DNA from: an uncultured Coriobacteriaceae bacterium
GTDB lineage: Bacteria > Actinomycetota > Coriobacteriia > Coriobacteriales > Eggerthellaceae
Assembly (NCBI GenBank): GCA_949294735.1
Contig: CASFII010000006.1
Location: forward strand, 248,001 to 312,000
DNA length: 64,000 bases
Reading direction: 5' to 3'
Under the pieces are notes generated by a model. That model did no database searches, was not told the DNA's origin, and worked only from the letters and a program-made list of their open reading frames with translations. Of the stretch, positions 36,276 to 46,454 are shown piece by piece (within the stretch, counting starts at the first letter, position 1; every line of letters begins with the position of its first letter). Made by a program: the position numbers and the translations under genes.

Positions 36276-37780
36276 TACGCAAATCTCTTTTCTAGCTCTT
36301 CAGCAGCAACCTTGCGGTCATCAAAGCTTAAAACTTCGTCGCCCACAAGCTGGTAGTCTTCATGACCCTTGCCAGCTATTAGAATACTGTCGCCACTTTG
36401 TGCCAAACTAATAGCGCGAGCAATGGCGTTTCTGCGGTCGGGTTCAATTTCATAGTTGCCCTCAGCATCCCCCATACCACGCACAATGTCGTCAATGATT
36501 GCGAGTGGATTTTCATGACGAGGATTGTCGCTGGTCACAATGGCATAGTCTGCCGCAAGTGCAGCACGACCCATAATGGATCGCTTACTAGCATCACGAT
36601 CTCCGCCACAGCCAAATACGCAGAACGTACGACCATAAGGCTTGCCTTCTGCCTTAGCTTCGTCGTTAAGCGCCATCACGCTTGCAAGTGCTTTTTCCAA
36701 GGCGTCTGGGGTATGAGCATAGTCAACATAAATTGAAATGCCGCCATCGTGTTCCGTTTTCACCCGCTCCAACCTACCTGGAACAGGTGGCACATCACTT
36801 AGAGCACGAACGATGAGCTCTGGCTTTAATCCAAGCTGCAGAGCAACACCAAACGCCGTCATAACGTTTGAAACATTGAAGCGCCCCACGAGCGGATAGC
36901 TAAAGGTGTAACGCGCACCTCGTACTTCCAACGTAACGGAGGTATGAGTCAATTCATAACTTACTGACACTGGATGAATCTGCGCCGATGCATCAAAGCC
37001 TGTGGTAATGACATCTTCTTCAGCCTTTGAACAGCGGCGAAGCAATTCCTGGCCCCACTTGTCGTCAATGCAGATTACACGACGCGCGGGATAATCAGCG
37101 GAAAAAAGTTTTGCCTTTGCTTCGAAATAAGCGTCAAACGTATGGTGATAATCCAGGTGATCCTGGGTTAAATTCGTAAATGCAGTAACTGTGAAATGAG
37201 TATGCCAGGTGCGCAAAAGGTCTAAGGCGTGAGAGCTTACCTCCATAGCCACCACGTCACAGCGTTCATCACGCATGCGGGCAAATAAACCCTGCAAATC
37301 AGGGGATTCGGGAGTGGTGTGTTCAGACTTTTCCTGGGCGTCACCAATGCGAATACCCGTAGTTCCGATAACGCCAGTTTTGCGTCCTGCAACGCGCGCA
37401 ATATGTTCCACTAAATACGTCGTGGTGGTTTTACCATTCGTGCCCGTAATGCCCACCAAGTTGAAGCTTTTTGACGGATGGTCAAAAAAGTTAGCAGCTA
37501 CGTGAGCCATAGCCTTACGCGTATCTTTAACTACGACTTCAGTGACATCCGTGGCATCAGCAAGATATACCTTACGTTCAACCACTAACACTTTTGCACC
37601 ACGATTAATGGCGTCCTGGGCGAAAGAATGCCCATCAGCCGTAAATCCTACGATACAGAAAAAAGCATCACCAGGACGGACTTTATCGCTTCGGTATGCA
37701 ATTCCCGAAACTTCTTCCTCTGGATTCCCTAAGATGCTGCAATCCATTCCTTCAAAAAGCTCTGCACATGCCTTGCTCAT
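36275..37780 (-). CDS. murE: MurE tripeptide ligase, meso-DAP type motif
   Basis: MurE adds the third stem-peptide residue to UDP-MurNAc-L-Ala-D-Glu. The 501-aa protein has the ATP loop VGITGTNGKTTTTYLV near residue 115, MEVSSHAL with its carbamylated-lysine neighbourhood further on, and TSDNPRHENP near 415. The DNPR sequence is the signature of enzymes selecting meso-diaminopimelate rather than L-lysine, so a DAP-type wall is inferred. The GKGHE motif is also present. It lies 16 bp after ftsI and overlaps murF. Confidence 0.96.
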   Translation of the reverse strand: MSKACAELFEGMDCSILGNPEEEVSGIAYRSDKVRPGDAFFCIVGFTADGHSFAQDAINRGAKVLVVERKVYLADATDVTEVVVKDTRKAMAHVAANFFDHPSKSFNLVGITGTNGKTTTTYLVEHIARVAGRKTGVIGTTGIRIGDAQEKSEHTTPESPDLQGLFARMRDERCDVVAMEVSSHALDLLRTWHTHFTVTAFTNLTQDHLDYHHTFDAYFEAKAKLFSADYPARRVICIDDKWGQELLRRCSKAEEDVITTGFDASAQIHPVSVSYELTHTSVTLEVRGARYTFSYPLVGRFNVSNVMTAFGVALQLGLKPELIVRALSDVPPVPGRLERVKTEHDGGISIYVDYAHTPDALEKALASVMALNDEAKAEGKPYGRTFCVFGCGGDRDASKRSIMGRAALAADYAIVTSDNPRHENPLAIIDDIVRGMGDAEGNYEIEPDRRNAIARAISLAQSGDSILIAGKGHEDYQLVGDEVLSFDDRKVAAEELEKRFA

Positions 37781-37796
37781 ACTGCCTCACTCCAGC

Positions 37797-39557
37797 TTAA
37801 TTCGAGGAAATCTTAAAGCGGTCAATAGCAGTGGACATTATATCGCTAAATGTGGATGTAACCGTGTCCATACCATAAACCTCATTGACCCCCACAAAAC
37901 ATACCAACTGACTGGAGGAATCTGGCAAAAATCCTACGAAGTCAAGGTTGTAAACGCCCTCTTTATACACGCCACCTTCAGCAATTTCTGCCGTGCCTGT
38001 TTTACCAGCCACGGTATAACCCTTAATAGCAGCATCTTCACCCGTACCGTCTTCAACTACGGTAGTAAGCATGTCTATCATCGTAGGAATTGCATCTTTG
38101 TTCTCGATAACGTCTTCGGTATCGTACTCAGGAGTTTCGCCTGTCTGGGGTAGGCTAATAAGGAAGTGAGGGGTTACCTGAACACCATCATTGATAAGAG
38201 CTCCGTAGAAACGCACCATTTGCAAAGGCGTACAGGTAATACCCTGACCAAAGCTTACGTTGTAACCGACAATACGCGCCCAGTTTTCAAAGGGCTGCAT
38301 ACTTCCCGAAGATTCACCAGGGTAGTCAACCCCTGTAGACTCTTGCAAATTGTACGTAATGATACTGTCGTACAGCTCTTCGAAACCCATCTTTTCCGTA
38401 GCTAACGAAATGCCAATGTTTGAACTTTGATCCAAAATCTGGCGCAAGCTATAGGTAGCATCTTCGCGTTCATGAGCGTCAGAAATTGTGTAGCCGTCAG
38501 TCTCAATTTCTGAAGGACAGAAGATGGTGTCATCAGGGGTCATAGTTTCATGTTCCAAAATAGCCATAGTGGAAACGGTTTTAAAGATAGAACCAGGTTC
38601 AAATGCCTGGGTAACCGCTTTCAGCTGGTCAGCACTTACTTCAGCCTTGCTCATGTCAGAAGGGTCAAGTAAAGGAAGTGATGCGGCTGCCAGTATTTCA
38701 CCTGTTCCCGCATCCATAACTACCGCCGAGCCACCTTCTGCATCCAATTCATCAGCACGTTCTTCAAGAGCAGTTTCCACATAGTCCTGCAGTTCTATGT
38801 CGATAGAAATCATGATGTCTTGACCATCGACGGCGGGCTCTTCTTCAATCAAACCACCTGGAATAGGTATGCCATTTTCACCACGCTCAGCGGTATATAC
38901 ACCAGGGGTGCCACTGAGAATATCGTCATATTGAAGTTCAAGACCCGTAATACCTTCGCCGTCAACGTTGCAATATCCCACAATTTGACCTGCAATACGT
39001 CCACACGGGTATTCTCGGCGCGTGTCGGCAATAAAGTAAATTCCCTTTAAGTCCCATGATTCTACTTCTTCAGCAAGCTCCACATCTGCCTGGCGTTTGA
39101 TGTAGACAAAGGTGGTTTTATCCTGCGTCAACAACGCTTCGTAGTCTTTCTTTTCGCCCCCAAGAACGCTTGCCAGCACCGTTGCCGTTGAAGAAGGATC
39201 TGTTACTTCAGCAGGGTTGGCATAGATGGTGGTTGCATCAACGCTGGTAGCAAGTACCGTGCCATTACGATCATAGATAGTGCCACGTCGCTGATTGACT
39301 GGAAAGTTCACCGTACGGGATTCTTCGGCTTCTGCTGACCATTCGTCAGCTTTGATGACTTGCACGTAGATAAGACGCCCAAAAAAGATAAGTGCGACTA
39401 CCAAGAAAAAGATAAAGACAACCGAAATTCGTCCAGAAGGAACAACTCCCTCAGAGGCAGGGAAAAACCGTCCTTTATGTGAAGAACGGTTTTCCTGGTT
39501 TGAAGTATGGGCGTGCGCAGATTGTTTTCTACGCGGAGATTCTGGACGACCAGCCAT
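37797..39557 (-). CDS. ftsI: Septal transpeptidase FtsI (class B PBP)
   Basis: FtsI crosslinks septal peptidoglycan made by FtsW. The 586-aa protein has a short cytoplasmic tail, a membrane span at about 43-65, and the pedestal domain with RRGTIYDRNGTVLA at 90-103. The penicillin-binding domain has SxxK at Ser323 (PGSIFK), SSN at 378-380 and KTG at 519-521. It lacks the C-terminal PASTA repeats of many Gram-positive PBP2x/SpoVD-type proteins. The ATG is preceded by AAGGAAGAGG. Confidence 0.96.
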   Translation of the reverse strand: MAGRPESPRRKQSAHAHTSNQENRSSHKGRFFPASEGVVPSGRISVVFIFFLVVALIFFGRLIYVQVIKADEWSAEAEESRTVNFPVNQRRGTIYDRNGTVLATSVDATTIYANPAEVTDPSSTATVLASVLGGEKKDYEALLTQDKTTFVYIKRQADVELAEEVESWDLKGIYFIADTRREYPCGRIAGQIVGYCNVDGEGITGLELQYDDILSGTPGVYTAERGENGIPIPGGLIEEEPAVDGQDIMISIDIELQDYVETALEERADELDAEGGSAVVMDAGTGEILAAASLPLLDPSDMSKAEVSADQLKAVTQAFEPGSIFKTVSTMAILEHETMTPDDTIFCPSEIETDGYTISDAHEREDATYSLRQILDQSSNIGISLATEKMGFEELYDSIITYNLQESTGVDYPGESSGSMQPFENWARIVGYNVSFGQGITCTPLQMVRFYGALINDGVQVTPHFLISLPQTGETPEYDTEDVIENKDAIPTMIDMLTTVVEDGTGEDAAIKGYTVAGKTGTAEIAEGGVYKEGVYNLDFVGFLPDSSSQLVCFVGVNEVYGMDTVTSTFSDIMSTAIDRFKISSN

Positions 39558-39569
39558 AAGGCCTCTTCC

Positions 39570-40091
39570 TTATAAGCCCGCCGCCACGCGAATGCTTTGT
39601 GCTAAAACCAGATTGCCAGCATCGTCGAGCTGTACCACATCAGGTGCCAGCTTAAGCGTTTTTGTTTTTGTAGGTGCCGCCAAACCTAGCGCATTGGCTT
39701 CACTCTTAATGCGCGTAGGGTTAGAAAGAGAACTCTGCGTCACCTCAAGTGTTCTGCCTTCAGTGCGAGACGAATCAATTTGGGAAGACAGTTCCTGGCT
39801 AGTCAGAGAAGCACTAAGCGAAGCTGAGGTCAGAGCAATGCGCGCGCCACAGATAAGTGCCAGCACAACCAGCACCACTGCAACGGCCTTGGCCAAAAAA
39901 TACATATGATTTGGAAGGGGTGCTTCAGCCTGAGCATTCCCCTGACCAGGGACAACAGAGATACGTGGACGCTCAGAAATTTCTGGAGCAACACGACGGG
40001 GAGCGCGTGCTGCGCTACCATCAAACCCGTATTCATAACGAGAAGTACGATATCCACCCGAACGAGAGCTTCGAGAATATGCGCTGTTCAT
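39570..40091 (-). CDS. ftsL: FtsL-like division membrane protein
   Basis: I assign this 173-aa protein by position (between rsmH and ftsI) and topology. A 60-residue Ser/Arg/Tyr-rich cytoplasmic tail is followed by one membrane span at about 64-85 and an external segment of about 85 residues with weak heptads. FtsL sequences diverge too much to show motifs. The external part contains LSNPTRIKSEANALGLAAP, like the region in other FtsL proteins that precedes a conserved hydrophobic end. FtsL pairs with FtsB/DivIC and FtsQ to activate FtsWI. The ATG has GGTGGG upstream. Confidence 0.8.
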   Translation of the reverse strand: MNSAYSRSSRSGGYRTSRYEYGFDGSAARAPRRVAPEISERPRISVVPGQGNAQAEAPLPNHMYFLAKAVAVVLVVLALICGARIALTSASLSASLTSQELSSQIDSSRTEGRTLEVTQSSLSNPTRIKSEANALGLAAPTKTKTLKLAPDVVQLDDAGNLVLAQSIRVAAGL

Positions 40092-40142
40092 ACGCCCACC
40101 CCCTTTGCTTCGTTTAATCAGTGTTTTTGGGGCGTCTGTCCT

Positions 40143-41099
40143 TTATAGTTTCCGAGCAACTCGAAGCTTGGCGCTTCGAGCGCGGGGATTTCGTTCAATT
40201 TCTTCTTCGGTCGGCAAAATAGGTTTGCGCGTAACAATTTCAAGTACCGGCTCTTTACCACACATACAAACGGGAAAATCTGAAGGACACGTGCATCTGT
40301 TGGCGAATGCGTGGAACGTGTCTTTCACAATACGATCCTCGAGCGAATGGTAGCTTATAACCACCAGATACCCACCAGGGTTCAACCAGCGAACTGCTGC
40401 GTCAAGGCCTCTCTTTAGCACGTCAAGCTCCGAGTTTACTTCTATGCGAAGCGCTTGAAACGTGCGTTTTGCTGGATGACCACCAGCGCGTCGTGCTGAA
40501 GCAGGAATGGCTGCCTTAATGATTTCTACCAGCTGTTCACTGGTTTCAATGGGTTCATGCTGGCGAGCTTTCACAATGAATTCAGCAATTCGGCTGGCCC
40601 ACTTTTCGTCTGAGTTGTTACGGATGACACGGGTGAGGTCTGCTGCGTTATAGGTGTTAATGACCTCTGCTGCGGTTAAGGTGTGTTTGCCCGAGTCCAT
40701 CCGCATATCAAGGGGGCCATTCTCCTTAAAGGAGAAGCCACGAGAGGGTGTATCAATTTGCACAGAAGAAACGCCCAAATCGAAGAGGATGCAATCGATT
40801 CCAGGAACTTCAGCTTCCAAAAGCAAATCGTCCAAATCCCCGAAATTGCCACGTAAGAGCTTTAAGTGGGGACGCTCGCTTTCGGGTAAGGATTCCAATT
40901 TTTGACGAGCAGCACGCAAAGCCACTTCGTCTTGGTCAATACCAATGAGCGTACCGTCTGTGCCCAGACGCTTGGCAACTTCAATTGAATGCCCTGCTCC
41001 GCCGAGTGTTGCGTCCACGAAGGTTTGCTGCGTTTTAAGGTGTAATTCTTCGATGCACTCGGCGAGCAGAACTGGTATATGCCGGTATTCGTTTGTCAT
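40143..41099 (-). CDS. rsmH: 16S rRNA m4C1402 methyltransferase RsmH (MraW)
   Basis: RsmH methylates N4 of C1402 in 16S rRNA; RsmI, also in this window, methylates the ribose of the same residue. The 318-aa protein shows HIPVLLAECIEEL at the N-terminus, the SAM site FVDATLGGAGHSIEV, DLGVSSVQID, and the C-terminal HSLEDRIVKDTF. ATG 41099 is chosen; a GTG three codons earlier is possible, and neither has a strong ribosome site. It follows mraZ by about 50 bp. Confidence 0.95.
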   Translation of the reverse strand: MTNEYRHIPVLLAECIEELHLKTQQTFVDATLGGAGHSIEVAKRLGTDGTLIGIDQDEVALRAARQKLESLPESERPHLKLLRGNFGDLDDLLLEAEVPGIDCILFDLGVSSVQIDTPSRGFSFKENGPLDMRMDSGKHTLTAAEVINTYNAADLTRVIRNNSDEKWASRIAEFIVKARQHEPIETSEQLVEIIKAAIPASARRAGGHPAKRTFQALRIEVNSELDVLKRGLDAAVRWLNPGGYLVVISYHSLEDRIVKDTFHAFANRCTCPSDFPVCMCGKEPVLEIVTRKPILPTEEEIERNPRARSAKLRVARKL

Positions 41100-41149
41100 T
41101 GCGCTCACGTCTTTATGACTACTGCGGAAGGAACATTTCTAAGCCGCCC

Positions 41150-41623
41150 TTAGAAGTACAGCTGAGAAAGGTCAACTTCTGCGCTCATTTCGTCATAACG
41201 CTTTGCGTCCCAAATTTCGAAGTAGCCGCGGTTTCCTACGATGACAACGTCTTTTTCGATGCCAACCTCATCACGGAGTGCCTGCGACAAAGAAATGCGT
41301 CCAGCTGAATCAATTTCAACGTCAGCAGACTTTGCGCGCGCTGCACGATACAGTTTTACGTGTTCGGAATTGGCGGGGTTAAAACCACCGAAACGACGCT
41401 CGAAAATTTCATCAAGAAACTGAGCGTATGCTTCCTTTTCAAACACGCGTAGGTATTCTTCTTTAAAGTCGCGAGCTACAACGACTTGCTTGGAAAGTGT
41501 TTTGCGAAATACTGCAGGAAGAGAAACGCGGCCTTTGTCATCCACCTTAAAGCGGAATTCGCCATTGAGATCGATAACGTTTTCGACCTTGGCTTCCTCT
41601 GCTCTTTCGGTTTCTTTGGCCAT
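41150..41623 (-). CDS. mraZ: Transcriptional regulator MraZ
   Basis: MraZ is a DNA-binding regulator that represses or tunes the dcw operon through TGGG repeats near its own promoter. The 157-aa protein holds two AbrB/SpoVT-type half-domains with the DxxGR signatures VDDKGRVSLP and IDSAGRISLS. About 20 additional charged residues precede the first. The ATG at 41623 has GGAAGG 7-8 nt upstream, so a longer reading frame starting further upstream is not used. It is the first gene of the cluster. Confidence 0.95.
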   Translation of the reverse strand: MAKETERAEEAKVENVIDLNGEFRFKVDDKGRVSLPAVFRKTLSKQVVVARDFKEEYLRVFEKEAYAQFLDEIFERRFGGFNPANSEHVKLYRAARAKSADVEIDSAGRISLSQALRDEVGIEKDVVIVGNRGYFEIWDAKRYDEMSAEVDLSQLYF

Positions 41624-41653
41624 GCTTTCCTTCCACACCATATCGGGACACTT

Positions 41654-41687
41654 CCCGCGTGTTGACATTCTATCCCACAATCTCCCA
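41654..41687 (-). promoter_or_regulatory. MraZ operator (TGGG boxes at 10-bp spacing)
   Basis: On the minus strand TGGG occurs at 41687-41684 and 41677-41674, then TGTC at the next 10-bp step and CGGG at 41657-41654. This periodicity is the known MraZ recognition pattern. The boxes overlap the spacer, -10 box and start site of the mraZ promoter, which suits autorepression. Confidence 0.75.
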
Positions 41688-41695
41688 CTACACAA
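41667..41695 (-). promoter_or_regulatory. Promoter of mraZ and the dcw cluster
   Basis: TTGTGT (41690-41695), a 17-bp spacer and TAGAAT (41667-41672) on the minus strand place the transcript start near 41660, about 37 bp before the mraZ start codon. Confidence 0.7.
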
Positions 41696-41838
41696 CACTC
41701 TATTTTGAGTTTGTTCTAAAAAAGCTGGTCTTTGGCGGTTTTTCGTAAGAATTGAAAGCTGAACATCGGTGGAAAGATGTGGGTTATACACACTATATCT
41801 AGTACTTTATTAACAGAGTTTTCCACATTTTGCGATTG

Positions 41839-41863
41839 TGGGAGAAAATGGGAGCATAGGTGG
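41839..41863 (+). promoter_or_regulatory. Second TGGG box pair, opposite orientation
   Basis: TGGG at 41839-41842 and 41849-41852 on the plus strand again keep 10-bp spacing, followed by a weaker GGTG at 41859. They lie about 150 bp upstream of the promoter-overlapping boxes and face them. The rest of the 336-bp gap between xerD and mraZ shows no gene. Confidence 0.45.
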
Positions 41864-41959
41864 AGGTATTATGCTTGGAAAAATGATTTTGTCACCTAGT
41901 CGCTCAGGCTGCTTTATTGAGAATTAGCTTCAACCTAAAGTAGAAGAAGGTAATAAAGA

Positions 41960-42850
41960 CTACAGACGCGCCCGTGGATGAGCCGCTAAGTATTCGCTTT
42001 TGATATGAGAGCGATCCACGTGGGTGTAAATCTGAGTGGTAGAAATATCGGAATGACCCAAGATTTCCTGAATAACACGCAGGTCTGCCCCACCTTCAAG
42101 CATATGAGTTGCAAACGAATGACGAAGTGTGTGCGGGTGAAGGTTTTCTATTCCTAAAACCAACCCTGCGCGAGACACCAAGGAATGAACACTTTGCCTA
42201 GTCAAACGGCCACCCCGTGCATTAAGAAACACCGCCGCCGTTGCCTTTTTACCACTCTGTAGGTGAGGTCTAGCTTGGGTAAGATAGGCTTCTAGTGCTT
42301 GGGCTGCCGTACCCGAAATGGGGGCAATGCGCTCCTTTCTCCCTTTACCTAGTACACGCAAGTAACCTTCATCCAAAAAGACATCGCCCAAATCAAGGTT
42401 AGTAAGCTCACCCACACGTAAGCCGCACCCATAGAGAACTTCCAAAATAGCCCGGTCTCTTAAACTGCGCAGCGTACCATCAATCTCTTGCGAAAGAAGT
42501 ACGTTAACCTGATCAATAGAAAGTACATCAGGCAATTTTTCGGGAATTTTCGGCAGTGGCAAAGCCAACGTGGGATTTGACTTTACGTAGTCTTCACGCA
42601 CTAAAAACTTGTAGAACCCTTTTAAAGCAGCAATTTTGCGCTTTACGCTTGAGGTAGCAAATCCACGCGAAAGCAAAACCGCTTCATAGGCACTAATGTC
42701 GTCGCGTGTTGCATCCTCAATTTCGATGGAACGCTGAGCAAGGAATGTCCCGTAGTCTTCCAAATCCCGCGCATATGCCTCAACCGTTCGAGGGGAACAG
42801 CCTCGTTCTATACGGAGATGCGAGAGATATTCTTCTTCCAGATAACCCAT
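41960..42850 (-). CDS. xerD: Tyrosine recombinase XerD
   Basis: XerD acts with XerC at dif to resolve chromosome dimers. The 296-aa protein has an N-terminal SAM-like core-binding domain (1-100) and a catalytic domain with Arg145, Lys169, His240, Arg243, His266 and Tyr275 all present (LHPHTLRHSFATHML, LGHSDISTTQIYTHV). The chromosomal setting between ligA and the dcw cluster and the complete catalytic set point to a housekeeping Xer rather than a phage integrase. XerC versus XerD cannot be fully separated by eye; sequence feel and length favour XerD. Confidence 0.88.
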   Translation of the reverse strand: MGYLEEEYLSHLRIERGCSPRTVEAYARDLEDYGTFLAQRSIEIEDATRDDISAYEAVLLSRGFATSSVKRKIAALKGFYKFLVREDYVKSNPTLALPLPKIPEKLPDVLSIDQVNVLLSQEIDGTLRSLRDRAILEVLYGCGLRVGELTNLDLGDVFLDEGYLRVLGKGRKERIAPISGTAAQALEAYLTQARPHLQSGKKATAAVFLNARGGRLTRQSVHSLVSRAGLVLGIENLHPHTLRHSFATHMLEGGADLRVIQEILGHSDISTTQIYTHVDRSHIKSEYLAAHPRARL

Positions 42851-42877
42851 AGGGCAACAAAAGCCTTTTGCTTCAAC

Positions 42878-45043
<2,166 letters not shown>

Positions 45044-45135
45044 TTATGTAGCGAAACCTGAGTAGTTTAGTCTACGTCTTAACTTCGTCGCCTATTGTAT
45101 CGCTACTTTACAAGTTATGGGCTTTGCTTTCTTGA

Positions 45136-45753
45136 CTATCGCAATACAGTTGAAGCGCGTGCACCATAGAGCGTCATAGAAATGCCTCGAACGAGCAAGA
45201 AAACTGCCAGGAAGATGACGATGCTGCTTGGCATGGCTACAAACATAATGCCACACAGAATTTCAATGACACCCGCACAGAGCATCCAGCCCCAGAGAGG
45301 CATTTCCGTGCGGCGCAAGCTTATTGCTGCTGCAATTTCGAGAATTCCAAAAAAGACGAAAGCTGCTCCCAAAATTGCGGGTATAACGCCCGAAAGCAAC
45401 ACGGGATATAGAATAAAGAAAAAGCCTGCCAGGAAGTTGATAATGCCGTAAGCAACCAACCAGCCAGACATAGGAACAATCTTTTTGAAGCGGAAATAGC
45501 TGGCAATATCACCCACGCCAGACACAATAAGACCAACGCCCGCGAGAACAGTCAGGGTGACCAGCGTGATTCCTGGTGCAAAGAGGAAAAAAGCAGCTAA
45601 GAGCACCATCACTATGCCACTCAAGATAAGGCCCCAGTCGCGCTTAGGTTTTAAGTCTTCCGAAAAATCTGACTTTGGCATCATATAGGGGTTTTGGTAG
45701 TACTCATCATTATTTTGACGAGGGTTGTTTGAGTTATATTGATATTCGTTCAT
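45136..45753 (-). CDS. HdeD-family (DUF308) membrane protein
   Basis: This 205-aa protein has a hydrophilic Asn/Tyr-rich N-terminal tail of about 40 residues and then six membrane segments arranged as repeated pairs, the HdeD/DUF308 layout. SWRE-like pairs such as GLILSGIVMVLLAAFFLFAP and WGWMLCAGVIEILCGIMFV show the internal repetition. Family members are linked to acid or stress tolerance, but the mechanism is unknown. ATG 45753 has AAAGGAG 6-7 nt upstream. A 13-bp hairpin lies about 30 bp before the start. Confidence 0.82.
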   Translation of the reverse strand: MNEYQYNSNNPRQNNDEYYQNPYMMPKSDFSEDLKPKRDWGLILSGIVMVLLAAFFLFAPGITLVTLTVLAGVGLIVSGVGDIASYFRFKKIVPMSGWLVAYGIINFLAGFFFILYPVLLSGVIPAILGAAFVFFGILEIAAAISLRRTEMPLWGWMLCAGVIEILCGIMFVAMPSSIVIFLAVFLLVRGISMTLYGARASTVLR

Positions 45754-45781
45754 GTTGCACTCCTTTACTTTGTGCAAATTA

Positions 45782-45821
45782 AAAGGCATCAAAGATTTCA
45801 AACAAAACCTTTGATGCCTTT
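45782..45821 (-). terminator. 13-bp hairpin upstream of the HdeD-like gene
   Basis: AAAGGCATCAAAG (45782-45794) pairs perfectly with CTTTGATGCCTTT (45809-45821) around a 14-nt loop. On the minus strand it is followed by TTTTAATTT, so it may terminate the transcript of the small gene upstream. It could also act as a leader structure for the HdeD-like gene. Confidence 0.5.
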
Positions 45822-45897
45822 ATTCTAGAGCGCTTCAATATGTAAAGAACGGATAAGGCAAACCGTTGCCATACCGTTGCAATCGAGCAAATAACCC

Positions 45898-46209
45898 CTA
45901 TTTTTCTTCGGAAGATTCCTTAGCCTGTTCGGATGCTTCAGCCACCTCTTCGGCCTCCACTGCTACAGCCTGAGCTGTTTCAACCCCGCTAGCCTGAACT
46001 TCTGCAGCGGCTTCAACAGTTTTTACTTCTGATTCAGCCTTTGCTTCCTCTTTTTGCTGAACTTCCAATTTATGCTGCTCTTCTTCATGCTGTTTGTTTT
46101 CGCGCCACTCCTTGTTTGATTTGATAACAAAGATGTAAGCAACAAAAGCAATGCCCACCAGAATGGCGAAATAAACCGGAGCAATAGTTGGAATATCAAC
46201 GCTACCCAT
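45898..46209 (-). CDS. Small membrane-anchored coiled-coil protein, unknown
   Basis: I do not recognise this 103-aa protein. A membrane span at about 9-29 (IAPVYFAILVGIAFVAYIFV) is followed by a charged cytoplasmic or external tail rich in Glu, Ala and Lys with coiled-coil character at about 35-95. The form is similar to small membrane-anchored subunits, but no family is assigned. It lies alone between the HdeD-like gene and repeat copy 2, with only a weak ribosome site (AGAGG, 13 nt away). Confidence 0.65.
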   Translation of the reverse strand: MGSVDIPTIAPVYFAILVGIAFVAYIFVIKSNKEWRENKQHEEEQHKLEVQQKEEAKAESEVKTVEAAAEVQASGVETAQAVAVEAEEVAEASEQAKESSEEK

Positions 46210-46325
46210 AATTAAACTCGACCTCTCATACCCTTCTTGTTCCTTAAAGACCTCACCTTGTGCAGTCTTTTCATGATTTCAAACCTGTTCATTGTAAGCA
46301 CCACAGCTGCACTTTACAAGGTTTC

Positions 46326-46430
46326 AATCCAAAAGGGACGCGTCTTTTGGGTTCTCCAACAACAAAGAAGTGCTTGCCCTTAAACCCTCAATATGAAACA
46401 AGAACCCAAAAGACATATGCCTTTTGGGTT
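46326..46430. repeat. Palindromic interspersed repeat, copy 2 (short form)
   Basis: Arms 46326-46355 and 46401-46430 are inverted copies matching at about 25 of 30 positions, around the core CGTCTTTTGGGTTCT. The 45-bp centre contains a 26-bp stretch identical to one in copy 3 (AGAAGTGCTTGCCCTTAAAC and onward), but the partner arm for that stem is missing. This looks like an internal-deletion derivative. It lies 25 bp after the glmM stop. Confidence 0.8.
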
Positions 46431-46454
46431 CTTTAGATTTAAACTAGGTAAACT

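Noticed and set aside
41960..42850. Phage or island integrase instead of XerD
   Set aside because: The neighbours are all core genes, the protein has the standard Xer length, and no attachment site or phage genes are seen.
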